Assembly (NCBI RefSeq): GCF_000758605.1
Contig: NZ_CP009282.1
Span: forward strand, 5,766,001-5,830,000
DNA: 64,000 bases
Direction of reading: 5' to 3'
Source of the DNA: Paenibacillus sp. FSL R5-0912
GTDB taxonomy: Bacteria; Bacillota; Bacilli; Paenibacillales; Paenibacillaceae
The notes beneath the pieces are model-generated. The model was given only the letters and a program-made list of their open reading frames with translations. It ran no database searches and had not been told where the DNA came from. How positions within the stretch are numbered: position 1 is the stretch's first letter; every line of letters begins with the position of its first letter. Of this stretch, positions 52,721 to 60,868 are shown piece after piece. The translations under genes and the position numbers were made by a program.

Positions 52721-53194
52721 CTATAGCTGTACATTCTCCTGCAAAAAAGTTAAAAGTTTTGTCAGTTTATGTTGAAAATAAATTTTTTCCTCTGCGGTAA
52801 TCGCTTTTGGACCCTTGGAATAGTGGCCGCGCCTGCGCTCTACCGCCCGGGCATGCCTGCCCTCCAGCATAAAATCCATTTTGGAATCCTCATACTCCTG
52901 CCCCCGGTTCGAGAGCACCCTGCAGCGTTTGCCCAGCGCCAGCGCCGCAAGTCCATAATCCTGCGTAATTACGACATCTCCCGCAGAAATATGATTGGCG
53001 ATATACAAATCGGCACTGTCAGCTCCGCGGTCCACCTGGACAACCGTGACACCTTCTTCAGCTTTGAGCACATGGTCGTAAGAAGAAACCATCAGCACCG
53101 GTATGCCAAAGCTGCGGGCCACGGTATTAATCTCCTGTTTGACCGGACAAGCATCCCCATCAACGACGATCTTTCTTTCCTGGGACCTTACCAT
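52721..53194 (-). CDS. yqxD: YaiI/YqxD-family protein (DUF188)
   Basis: A 157-residue PIN-like DUF188 protein; VVDGDACPVKQEI near 12 and DVVITQDYGLAALAL near 75 carry the conserved acidic residues, and SNRGQEY follows. Activity is not established. ATG 53194 follows GGTGAG; the frame upstream to a TTG at 53206 would pass through that site. It heads the yqxD-dnaG-rpoD operon as in B. subtilis. Confidence 0.9.
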   Translation of the reverse strand: MVRSQERKIVVDGDACPVKQEINTVARSFGIPVLMVSSYDHVLKAEEGVTVVQVDRGADSADLYIANHISAGDVVITQDYGLAALALGKRCRVLSNRGQEYEDSKMDFMLEGRHARAVERRRGHYSKGPKAITAEEKIYFQHKLTKLLTFLQENVQL

Positions 53195-53264
53195 GATTCT
53201 CACCAAATTCCCGTGTAATATATATACGCTCCGCTTGGCAGAAATCCTTCTTTGTAAAGCATAA

Positions 53265-53307
53265 ATACGGAACGAGTGTCAACTTACACATTGGCACCGT
53301 TCCGTAT
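53265..53307 (-). terminator. Terminator-like inverted repeat after glyS
   Basis: Read leftwards, ATACGGAACG and CGTTCCGTAT form a perfect 10-bp stem around a 23-nt loop, followed by TTATGCTTT. It lies in the space between glyS and yqxD, where B. subtilis carries ccpN and yqfL; no gene fits here. Confidence 0.65.
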
Positions 53308-53372
53308 ATTTATACCCTAAACCCTCGATCTATACCATAAGTTACAAACAATAATTGAATTTCAACCCTTGA

Positions 53373-55454
53373 TTACCACACCAGCTTGCCGAAATCGGCA
53401 AATAATCTGGAATCTACGTTAATCGCAGACAAGAGTGCCAGACGGTTAGCGCGAACCGCCTCGTCTTCAGCCATAACCATAACGGAATCGAAGAATCCGG
53501 TAACGGCATCCTTCAGCCCCGACAGAATCTGCAGTGCTTCTGCGGCATGCAAGGCAGCCAGAGCTTCGCGGTAAGGATCATGAATACTCTGCCAAGTCTG
53601 ATACAGCTTCTGTTCGGCTTCTTCTTTGAGCAGAGAAGGGGCGATTACCGTTCCCTCGGCTGCTTTGGCCGCCAGATTGCTGACGCGGGTCAGGGAATCC
53701 ACAGTGATTTTGAAATCAGCTACGTCTGTTACTGCATTCATAAGCGCAAGACTTCTGCCTACCACATCAACGATATCATCGAAACCGGCAGCAGTAGCTG
53801 CATCCACAACATCATAGCGGACATTGTTGTCGGATAATAGGCGTTTGACGCGCAGACCAAAGAACTCGTAAAGGTTTATACGCAGCTCAGGGGTGAAATG
53901 TTTCTCTGAACGTAAACTTTCATGAACTTCCAGCGCTGCAGCAAAAATTTCCTGCAAACTGAGGCTGAGCTGATGCTCCAGCACCATCTGTACAATTCCT
54001 GCCGCCTGCCGGCGCAGCGCATAAGGGTCCTGGGAACCGGTCGGGATGATCCCGATCGAGAAACAGCCTACAATTGTATCGATTTTATCGGCAAGGCTGA
54101 CTACCAGACCTGCCTCCGTTGAAGGAACGGCATCCCCTGCAAAACGCGGCTGATAGTGCTCGAAGATCCCTTTAGATACATTATCAGCTTCACCGGCCTT
54201 GCGGGCATAATCTTCACCCATTGTACCTTGCAGCTCAGGGAATTCACCCACCATTTGCGTTACCAGGTCGAATTTGCAGATATCCGCTGTCCGGCTGACT
54301 TCAGCGGCAGCACTTGCCGGCAGCGCAAGCTTCACTGCCAGGCGGTCGGCAATCGCGCGGATACGGCGTACTTTATCCCCTACGCTGCCCAGTTCTTCGT
54401 GATACACGATATTCTCGAGCTTGGCCAGCGCATCGTTAATCTGCAGCTTCTGATCCTCTTCATAAAAGAACTTGGCATCCTGAAGCCGGGCACGCAGCAC
54501 CTTCTCGTTACCCTTGGCGATTACATCCAGCGATACGGCATTCCCGTTACGGACAGTTACGAAGAACGGAAGAAGCTTGCCGCCCTCCCCGAACACCGGG
54601 AAGTAACGCTGATGCTCGCGCATGGAAGTGATCAGTACATCCTGTGGAATATTCAGGAAAGCTGGGTCGAATGTTCCGAACAGGACGGTCGGTGTTTCTA
54701 CCAGGAACAATACCTCTTCGAGCAGATCTTCCTTGATCGCAATCTTCCAGCTGTTCTCTTCTGCGAGCTTATTGATTCCGCTCAGAATCAGCTCTTCGCG
54801 TTCCTTCACATCTACCAGCACATGCTGGCTGCGCAGAGCTTCCACGTACCCGGCAGGCTCAGCAATCATAGCTTCCTCGCCCAGGAAACGGTGGCCGCGG
54901 CTCACGTTGCCGGCTTTGACTCCGGTAATCGTAAGGTCAATAATCTCCTGGCCGAAGAGCGCGACCATCCAGCGGATCGGACGGACAAATTTGAAATCAT
55001 AAGCACCCCAGCGCATATTTTTCGGGAAAGTCATTGCACTGACAATACCTGTTAGCCCTTCAGAGAGCAGGGAGGCCGTTTCGATTCCGGTACTGCTCTT
55101 GGTTACATAGATATATTCTACGCCGGCCAGTTCCTTGAACGTAAATTGCTCCGGTGCTACGCCTTGGCTGCGGGCAAAACCAAGTGCCGCCTTGCTCCAC
55201 TCACCGCTTGCGTCCACTGCGATTTTGCGGGACGGGCCTTTGACTTCTTCACTCACATCTTCCTGCCGCTCAGCAGCATCCTTCACCAGTACAGCAAGAC
55301 GGCGCGGTGTTGCATATGCGGTAACGCCATTGTGGCTAATCCGCGAGGCTTCGAGCCACTTGGCTGTTCTATCCTTCAACTGTTCCATGGCGGCGCGGAT
55401 GAAGCGGGCCGGTATTTCCTCGAGACCGATCTCGAACAAAATGTCTTTAGACAA
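53373..55454 (-). CDS. glyS: Glycyl-tRNA synthetase beta subunit
   Basis: Beta subunit of the alpha2-beta2 enzyme; it binds tRNA-Gly and has an HD-like and a C-terminal anticodon-binding domain. ILFEIGLEEIPARFIRAAM is the standard N-terminus. TTG 55454 (693 residues) follows AAGGTG at 6-nt spacing; a GTG 9 bp upstream would overlap that site. It overlaps glyQ by 8 bp, which supports translational coupling. Confidence 0.95.
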   Translation of the reverse strand: MSKDILFEIGLEEIPARFIRAAMEQLKDRTAKWLEASRISHNGVTAYATPRRLAVLVKDAAERQEDVSEEVKGPSRKIAVDASGEWSKAALGFARSQGVAPEQFTFKELAGVEYIYVTKSSTGIETASLLSEGLTGIVSAMTFPKNMRWGAYDFKFVRPIRWMVALFGQEIIDLTITGVKAGNVSRGHRFLGEEAMIAEPAGYVEALRSQHVLVDVKEREELILSGINKLAEENSWKIAIKEDLLEEVLFLVETPTVLFGTFDPAFLNIPQDVLITSMREHQRYFPVFGEGGKLLPFFVTVRNGNAVSLDVIAKGNEKVLRARLQDAKFFYEEDQKLQINDALAKLENIVYHEELGSVGDKVRRIRAIADRLAVKLALPASAAAEVSRTADICKFDLVTQMVGEFPELQGTMGEDYARKAGEADNVSKGIFEHYQPRFAGDAVPSTEAGLVVSLADKIDTIVGCFSIGIIPTGSQDPYALRRQAAGIVQMVLEHQLSLSLQEIFAAALEVHESLRSEKHFTPELRINLYEFFGLRVKRLLSDNNVRYDVVDAATAAGFDDIVDVVGRSLALMNAVTDVADFKITVDSLTRVSNLAAKAAEGTVIAPSLLKEEAEQKLYQTWQSIHDPYREALAALHAAEALQILSGLKDAVTGFFDSVMVMAEDEAVRANRLALLSAINVDSRLFADFGKLVW

Positions 55455-56334
55455 GGTCAGCACCTTCTTTCTTCAGCAGCGGGAAGCCGAGCTTCTCGCG
55501 TTCCTCCAGATATGTTGCCGCTACGGTGCGGGCAAGATTGCGCACTCTTGTGATGAAACCCGTACGTTCGGTTACACTGATCGCTCCGCGCGCATCCAGA
55601 AGGTTGAAGGTATGCGAGCATTTCAGCACATAGTCATAGGCGGGGAAAACCAAATGGTTGTCCATCGCTCTGCGCGCTTCCTCTTCGTAGGTGTTGAACA
55701 GGGTGAACAGCATTTTGACATCCGAAACTTCAAAAGTATACGTGGAATGCTCCACCTCCGGCTGATGGAACACATCACCGTAAGTCATTCCGTCTACCCA
55801 TTCCAGGTCGAATACATTTTCCTTATCCTGAATGTAGGAGGCAAGACGCTCCATACCGTAAGTAATCTCAACCGCTACCGGGCTGGCTTCAATTCCGCCT
55901 ACCTGCTGGAAGTAGGTAAATTGCGTGATTTCCATTCCGTCCAGCCACACTTCCCAGCCGAGGCCCGCACAGCCCAGAGAAGGATTCTCCCAGTTGTCTT
56001 CGACAAACCGCACGTCATGCAGCAGGGGATCTACGCCCAGTGCCTTCAAGCTATCCAGATACAGCTCCTGAATATTGTCCGGGGACGGCTTGATGATGAC
56101 CTGGAACTGGTGATGCTGGTACAAGCGGTTCGGGTTCTCCCCGTAACGGCCGTCTGACGGACGGCGTGAAGGCTCGACATAAGCGACCTTCCAGGGCTCC
56201 GGACCGAGTGACCGCAAAAAGGTCATGGGATTCATCGTGCCCGCCCCTTTTTCCGTATCGTACGGTTGGACGAGAATACAGTTCTGGGCTGCCCAGAACT
56301 GCTGCAGGGTCAGAATCATCTGCTGAAAGTTCAT
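55447..56334 (-). CDS. glyQ: Glycyl-tRNA synthetase alpha subunit
   Basis: Catalytic subunit of the bacterial-type enzyme. MNFQQMILTLQQFWAAQNC, the motif 2 region YVEPSRRPSDGRYGENPNRL near 75 and LGWEVWLDGMEITQFTYFQQ near 130 are diagnostic. 295 residues, normal length. GGAG precedes the ATG. Under control of the upstream glycine T-box. Confidence 0.97.
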   Translation of the reverse strand: MNFQQMILTLQQFWAAQNCILVQPYDTEKGAGTMNPMTFLRSLGPEPWKVAYVEPSRRPSDGRYGENPNRLYQHHQFQVIIKPSPDNIQELYLDSLKALGVDPLLHDVRFVEDNWENPSLGCAGLGWEVWLDGMEITQFTYFQQVGGIEASPVAVEITYGMERLASYIQDKENVFDLEWVDGMTYGDVFHQPEVEHSTYTFEVSDVKMLFTLFNTYEEEARRAMDNHLVFPAYDYVLKCSHTFNLLDARGAISVTERTGFITRVRNLARTVAATYLEEREKLGFPLLKKEGADLV

Positions 56335-56475
56335 ACTACCGACTCCTTCGCTTTACAAGTGTGTACTGCCTCTTTACTTATGACTGGCTCTTGCTGCTGC
56401 GCGATGGAGGCGGCATCAGCTTTATGTATCCCTGTAGCAGATTATGGAGAGTATATCCTTCATAAGTCCGCCGCA

Positions 56476-56760
56476 AGTCAAAAAAGCTCCCGCCCCCATG
56501 CCTGATTAACAGACATAGGGACGAGAGCCTATAATTCTTCTCCCGCGGTTCCACCCTACTTGATTACGCTACGCGAAATCCACTTTTCATACTGCCGCTT
56601 CCGTACTCCCGGGCGCCATGTTCATGAACGTTGTCCTGCCAGGCTTCCACTACCCCCGGCTCGCTGAAGCGACAACTCGATTCATTACTTTCCCGATCAC
56701 TGCACTCTCTCCATGTCTGGAGCAATCACGGCATTCCTATAAATTGATGTAAAAAGAAAC
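56476..56760 (-). promoter_or_regulatory. Glycine T-box leader of glyQS
   Basis: The antiterminator T-box core GGGTGGAACCGCGGG is at 56542-56556. A GGC in a plausible specifier position (AACATGGCGCC, 56615-56617) is the glycine codon. The terminator pairs GCTCTCGTCCC with GGGGGCGGGAGC and ends in TTTTTT (to about 56481). Uncharged tRNA-Gly would pair with the leader and prevent termination. About 140 nt follow before glyQ. Confidence 0.9.
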
Positions 56761-56767
56761 TGAACTT

Positions 56768-56796
56768 ATAGTAACGGATAATTCGCATTTCGTCAA
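56768..56796 (-). promoter_or_regulatory. Promoter of the glyQS leader
   Basis: -35 TTGACG (56791-56796), 17-nt spacer, -10 TACTAT (56768-56773). The -35 overlaps the recO stop codon. Confidence 0.65.
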
Positions 56797-57548
56797 ATAT
56801 TGTATTTATCAAGCTGATCGAGGAAACTCTGCGATTTCAGCCGGAGCCCCAACTGCATATCCATAAATGCCCGCATAATGGCCTTGAGCTCTGCGCGTGT
56901 CTCTGGCTTCACATCCACATTGCCAAGTCTGGTCAGATCAAGTAGCGCGAATAGACGCAGCAGCTTCAGTGCACGCGGAGAAATCTCCATCGCGGGAGGA
57001 TCATTATGCCGGCAGCTGCGGCAGATTACACCGCCAAGACGCGGACTGATTCTAAGCTCCTCATCCGGCTTGTCCATATCGCAGACTACACAGGTATCAA
57101 GCTGCGGGCCATAGCCTGCCGCCTGCAGCACTTTCATTTCAAAAACATTTATGATGATGCCGGGCTCTTTGTCTTCTTCAAGTGCATTCAGGCAGGCATT
57201 TAGTTGACGGAACCAAAAGCTTCCCGTTTCTTCATCATGCAGTACCCGGTCAAGCAGCTCGCAGGCATAGGATGCATACGCCGCTTTGACAAGATCCTCA
57301 CGCAGCGGATGATGGGACTTCGTAATCTCCCCGGCATTCAGTGTTCCCAGTCCGCCGTTGTTGCGGAAAAACACAAACTCTCCTGTTGTGAACAACTGGA
57401 TCAGGGCAGCATGGCGGCTTTTCACCTTCTTGGCGCCCCGTACCAGAACCCCTACTTTACCGGCGTTCTCGGTGCAAAGCGTAACAATTGCGTTCCCTTC
57501 GCCGTAGTCCATGCTGCGGATGACGATCCCTTCCACCCTGTATAGCAT
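56793..57548 (-). CDS. recO: DNA repair protein RecO
   Basis: RecF-pathway mediator that anneals single strands and helps load RecA. OB-fold N-terminus (MLYRVEGIVIRSMDYGEGN), then a helical domain with a four-cysteine zinc knuckle (CVVC near 148 and CRSC near 171). ATG 57548 (251 residues) follows GGGAG at 7 nt; an in-frame GTG at 57566 was not used. Order recO-yqzL-era agrees with B. subtilis. Confidence 0.94.
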   Translation of the reverse strand: MLYRVEGIVIRSMDYGEGNAIVTLCTENAGKVGVLVRGAKKVKSRHAALIQLFTTGEFVFFRNNGGLGTLNAGEITKSHHPLREDLVKAAYASYACELLDRVLHDEETGSFWFRQLNACLNALEEDKEPGIIINVFEMKVLQAAGYGPQLDTCVVCDMDKPDEELRISPRLGGVICRSCRHNDPPAMEISPRALKLLRLFALLDLTRLGNVDVKPETRAELKAIMRAFMDMQLGLRLKSQSFLDQLDKYNI

Positions 57549-57584
57549 GCCTCTTCTCCCAACCACTCGGCAAGCAACCAGTCC

Positions 57585-57728
57585 TTATTGTGCTTCTTCA
57601 TCAGTGACCATCTCTTCCTCCGCCGGCAGCGGTCCGCTGCTCTCCGGCGAATCCCCAGCTTCTCTGTACAGCAAATAAGCATCGACATCTCCAGTCATTG
57701 CAAAATACTTCCACGAAAAGTTCCGCAT
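57585..57728 (-). CDS. yqzL: YqzL-like small protein
   Basis: A 47-residue protein between era and recO, where B. subtilis has yqzL. It begins MRNFSWKYFAMTGDVDAYLL and ends in an acidic tail (EEEMVTDEEAQ). AAAGGA lies 9 nt before ATG 57728, and the stop is TAA. Function unknown. The FSWKYFAMTG and DAYLLY words fit the YqzL family. Confidence 0.85.
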   Translation of the reverse strand: MRNFSWKYFAMTGDVDAYLLYREAGDSPESSGPLPAEEEMVTDEEAQ

Positions 57729-57933
57729 TCGTATTCATCCTTTCTTCGGAAACACGATGTCTCTTCAGAAGTAGGATGTACGAAGCTCAGGGATCTATCC
57801 TTGCAATTCCTGCCAAGTACAAGAGGCTTTGCTGTCCAGTTCAAGGACAGTACCGTTTCAGCGAGAAATATAAGGTTAACGTATAGTAAAACATATACTT
57901 TCTTATATTTCAATGCAGCAGCGGAGGGAAGGT

Positions 57934-58827
57934 TTATTGGTCTTTATGGAAGCCCAAATCCCGCAGTACGCGGTCCTGATTGCGCCAGTCTTTTTTCACT
58001 TTTACCCATAGTTCCAGGAAAATCTTCGAACCCAGCAGGTTCTCAATATCCGTCCGCGCACGCCGTCCGACTTCCTTCAGCAGGGCACCCTGCTTGCCGA
58101 TAATGATCCCCTTCTGGGAATCGCGCTCCACAAAAATAACCGCTGAAATATGCACTACGCCATTCGGTTCAACGCTCATGTCCTCAATCGCCACCGCAAT
58201 GGAATGCGGCACCTCTTCGCGGGTCAGATGCAGAATCTTCTCGCGGATCAGCTCCGCACAGACGAACTGCTCCGGGTGATCGGTAATCTGGTCGTCCGGA
58301 TAATACTGCGGGCCTTCCGGCAGATACTTCTGCACCTGCTCCAGCAGCGTATTGACATTGCTGCCCATTTTGGCAGAAATCGGCACGATCTCGGCGAACT
58401 CATGCAGCTTGTTGTATTCGGTAATCATCGGAAGCAGCGCTTCCGGCTCGATCTTGTCAATCTTGTTCATCACGAGAATGACCGGTGTCTTGATGGAGTT
58501 CAGCTGTTCCGCGATATAACGGTCACCGCCGCCCATGCCCTCAGAAGCATCCACCAGGAACAACACAGCCTCCACTTCATGCAGGGTGCTCATCGCCGTC
58601 TGGTTCATGTAATCGCCCAGCTTCGACTGTCTTTTATGGATGCCCGGTGTGTCCAGGAATACGATCTGTGAATTATTAGCGGTATATACCCCGTGAATTT
58701 TGTTTCTGGTGGTCTGCGGCTTGTCCGACATAATGGCGATCTTTTGGCCAATCACCTGGTTCATCAGTGTCGATTTGCCTACGTTCGGTCTGCCGATAAT
58801 GGCGACAAACCCTGATTTGAATTTCAT
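57934..58827 (-). CDS. era: GTPase Era
   Basis: Ras-like GTPase with a KH domain that assists 30S assembly near the 16S rRNA 3' end. G1 GRPNVGKST at 12-20, G3 DTPGIH near 60, G4 NKIDK near 122, and a C-terminal KH region with IIGKQGALLKEVGRRAR near 230. The 297 residues are standard. AGGAGG precedes ATG 58827. Confidence 0.97.
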   Translation of the reverse strand: MKFKSGFVAIIGRPNVGKSTLMNQVIGQKIAIMSDKPQTTRNKIHGVYTANNSQIVFLDTPGIHKRQSKLGDYMNQTAMSTLHEVEAVLFLVDASEGMGGGDRYIAEQLNSIKTPVILVMNKIDKIEPEALLPMITEYNKLHEFAEIVPISAKMGSNVNTLLEQVQKYLPEGPQYYPDDQITDHPEQFVCAELIREKILHLTREEVPHSIAVAIEDMSVEPNGVVHISAVIFVERDSQKGIIIGKQGALLKEVGRRARTDIENLLGSKIFLELWVKVKKDWRNQDRVLRDLGFHKDQ

Positions 58828-58907
58828 ATAATCCTCCTATTTATCTTACAACTTGGTCAAGCTGGAAACCTTGATACTAGGTCAAAAGCGCTTCGATCCC
58901 CCTAATT

Positions 58908-58928
58908 CCCCCTTCGCCAAGGGGGACC
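58908..58928. repeat. Short perfect hairpin
   Basis: TCCCCCTT, 4-nt loop CGCC, AAGGGGGA. No T-run follows on either strand, so a terminator is unlikely; it may be part of a small interspersed repeat. Confidence 0.5.
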
Positions 58929-59092
58929 CCAAGGGCCCCGGCCCTCTGGACACCCGGAACTGGCGTGGGCACAGTGTTGGCACGGAGAAAGCGGGGTTGG
59001 AGCATGAGCGCTTACGTTCCCTGCGGGAACACGCTTGACTGCGGCGCTGGAAAGACTGGTTACTTGGACACCTAAACCTCGAAAACAAACTT

Positions 59093-59166
59093 AATTGTAT
59101 TTTGTGCACTTATTCTGTTTAGACTCAGAACCATTACAGGTTTAATTGTACAAAATACAATTAAAC
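59093..59166. repeat. Nested AT-rich inverted repeats
   Basis: GTTTAATTGTA and TACAATTAAAC (59140-59166) form an 11-bp hairpin with a 5-nt loop. AATTGTATTTTGTGCA (59093-59108) is complementary to TGTACAAAATACAATT (59147-59162) with one mismatch, giving an alternative fold. The hairpin may end cdd transcription, though it lacks GC. Confidence 0.6.
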
Positions 59167-59218
59167 TATGAATACAGGCATAATTAACCCCAACTAAATA
59201 CTTCACCTGTCTTGCTGC

Positions 59219-59638
59219 CTACTCCGGAGCCTGGCCCTGCTCCAGGTCCGCGGGACCGAAAGCGCCGGGCAGCAGGTCACGCACGGTAGTCTCCACGATG
59301 TCGCCCTTCAGGTTGCCGAGAATGACCGGCATATCAGGGCCGCACAGCTCAACCATTACCTGGCGGCAGACGCCGCAAGGCGATACAGGCCCGTCCGTAT
59401 CCGCGACTACAGCGATAGCCCGGAAGGTACCCGGCTTATGCCCGTCGGCAATCGCGCGGAACATAGCAGTCCGTTCCCCGCAATTGGTCGGGCCGTAGGC
59501 AGCATTCTCAATATTACAGCCGTGGTGAACATTCCCGTCCTGGTCCAGCAGTGCAGCGCCGACCCCGAAACGGGAATAAGGTATATATGCATTGGCTCTT
59601 GCCTTGATCGCTTCCTGAAGAAGTAGGGCTGAATCCAT
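59219..59638 (-). CDS. cdd: Cytidine deaminase
   Basis: Zinc enzyme turning cytidine and deoxycytidine to uridine forms. Zinc ligands are Cys in GPTNCGERTAMF near 53 and PCGVCRQ near 87, with the catalytic Glu in CGE. ATG 59638 (139 residues) has AGGAGG at 6 nt; the frame extends 30 bp upstream into the tandem repeats and was not used. Its leader carries the 65-bp repeats. Confidence 0.95.
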   Translation of the reverse strand: MDSALLLQEAIKARANAYIPYSRFGVGAALLDQDGNVHHGCNIENAAYGPTNCGERTAMFRAIADGHKPGTFRAIAVVADTDGPVSPCGVCRQVMVELCGPDMPVILGNLKGDIVETTVRDLLPGAFGPADLEQGQAPE

Positions 59639-59654
59639 AGTTGTCCTCCTAAAA

Positions 59655-59888
59655 AGTTTTGTGAGCATATACTGCTTTGATTATTCTCCGTACAAAACTT
59701 GCTTCGTAAGCATAACCTTAGTTTTGTGAGTATACACTGCTTCGATTGTCCTCCGTACAAAACTTGCTTCGTAAGCATAACCTTAGTTTTGTGAGCATAC
59801 ACCGCTTCGGTTATTCTTCGTATAAAACCCGCTTTATAAGCATGCACCGCATCCATTATTCTTCGTACACTACCGGCGCTTAAGCATG
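59655..59888 (-). repeat. 65-bp tandem repeats in the cdd leader, three full copies and one partial
   Basis: AGTTTTGTGAG begins at 59655, 59720 and 59785, exactly 65 bp apart; a truncated, diverged copy covers about 59840-59888. Read in the direction of cdd, each unit forms a hairpin: ACAAAACT with AGTTTTGT, inner TGCTT/AAGCA, then GTACGGAG. The second unit contains GGAGGACAA, similar to the true cdd ribosome site AGGAGGACAACT. Confidence 0.85.
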
Positions 59889-59969
59889 GCCTGGTATTGT
59901 GGTTCTAAGTAAAGATGACGGAGCGCACAAAGCGGATCCGCCTCTCCCTAAGCTGAAGTTGTAAACTGA

Positions 59970-60365
59970 TTATGACATAAGACTTGTGATCCAGTCCATC
60001 ACGGGATGATAAAAAACATAGATTCCCGTAATAACAGCAAACACCGCCGTAAGCAGTACAGCTCCTGCGGCGGTATCTTTGGCCTTCTTGGCCAAGGGAT
60101 GAATCTCCGGCGACACCAGATCAATCGTCGCTTCAATCGCCGTATTCAGCAGCTCGGCGGTCAGCACCAGCGTAATCGCCAGAAGCAGCAGCATCCAGCT
60201 TGACACAGGGAGCCTGAATGCAGCGGCGGCGGCCAGCACTATAACAGCAAGGCCGCTGTGCACCTTCATATTCAGCTCCGACCGGAAAGCCGCAGCAATG
60301 CCATGAGCCGCAAAGCGAAAGGAATGCCAGAATTTTTTGTGGCCGACCGCCGTGTTCTTGACCAT
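59970..60365 (-). CDS. dgkA: Undecaprenol/diacylglycerol kinase
   Basis: Small membrane kinase; the Gram-positive enzyme phosphorylates undecaprenol. 131 residues with three hydrophobic segments, the conserved FRFAAHGIAAAFRSELNMKVH stretch and the active-site helix AELLNTAIEATIDL near 80. ATG 60365 shares a base with the ybeY stop (TAATG), so coupling is likely. Confidence 0.93.
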   Translation of the reverse strand: MVKNTAVGHKKFWHSFRFAAHGIAAAFRSELNMKVHSGLAVIVLAAAAAFRLPVSSWMLLLLAITLVLTAELLNTAIEATIDLVSPEIHPLAKKAKDTAAGAVLLTAVFAVITGIYVFYHPVMDWITSLMS

Positions 60366-60868
60366 TAGCGTGTCAACCCGACCTGAGCCAGAACATTCTC
60401 CTGCTTAGACATCATCTCGGCCTCAGATTCCGGATCCTGATGGTCATATCCCAGCAAATGCAGGAATCCGTGAACGAACAGGAAGCCCAGCTCGCGCTCC
60501 AGCGAATGACCGTACTCCAGCGCCTGCTCTTGCGCACGCGTTACGGAGATTATAATATCTCCGAGCACGTTAGGTACTTCCTCCAGTTCCTCCCCCTCAC
60601 CATCGGGCACAGCATATATAATTTCCGGCTCATCTTCTCCGGTCTCATTCATCGCGAAGGACAGCACGTCCGTTGGACGGTCGATTCCCCGGTACTCCAG
60701 ATTCAGCTCATGGATGCGTTCGTTATTAACGAAGGTAAGATCCACTTCCCCCTCATCGATCCCTTCAGCTTCACCCGCTTTCTGCAGAATAATCTCCAGC
60801 AGGGCGATCAGATCGCTGTTAATCTCATGCTCTTCCTGTTCATTGCTCCAAACGACGCTCAGGCTCAT
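60365..60868 (-). CDS. ybeY: Endoribonuclease YbeY
   Basis: Metal-dependent RNase for 16S rRNA 3' maturation and ribosome quality control. The zinc motif HGFLHLLGYDH near 128 is complete. ATG 60868 (167 residues) follows AAGGGG at 9 nt and overlaps pgpH by 29 bp; the frame is open 54 bp further upstream, inside pgpH. Confidence 0.95.
   Translation of the reverse strand: MSLSVVWSNEQEEHEINSDLIALLEIILQKAGEAEGIDEGEVDLTFVNNERIHELNLEYRGIDRPTDVLSFAMNETGEDEPEIIYAVPDGEGEELEEVPNVLGDIIISVTRAQEQALEYGHSLERELGFLFVHGFLHLLGYDHQDPESEAEMMSKQENVLAQVGLTR

Larger units (their letters stand above)
58828..59218. other. 391-bp gene-free stretch between cdd and era
   Basis: It holds a short GC-rich hairpin near 58910, a GC-rich half without credible genes, and an AT-rich half with nested inverted repeats (see 59093-59166). 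No promoter for cdd lies here, since cdd reads in from the right. Composition changes abruptly at about 59080. Confidence 0.5.

Noticed and set aside
59407..59856. Open frame running through the tandem repeats and cdd in another frame
   Set aside because: Low-complexity product from the repeat; cdd in its own frame is certain.
59655..59888. CRISPR array
   Set aside because: Repeats are contiguous 65-bp units without variable spacers, and no cas genes are present.
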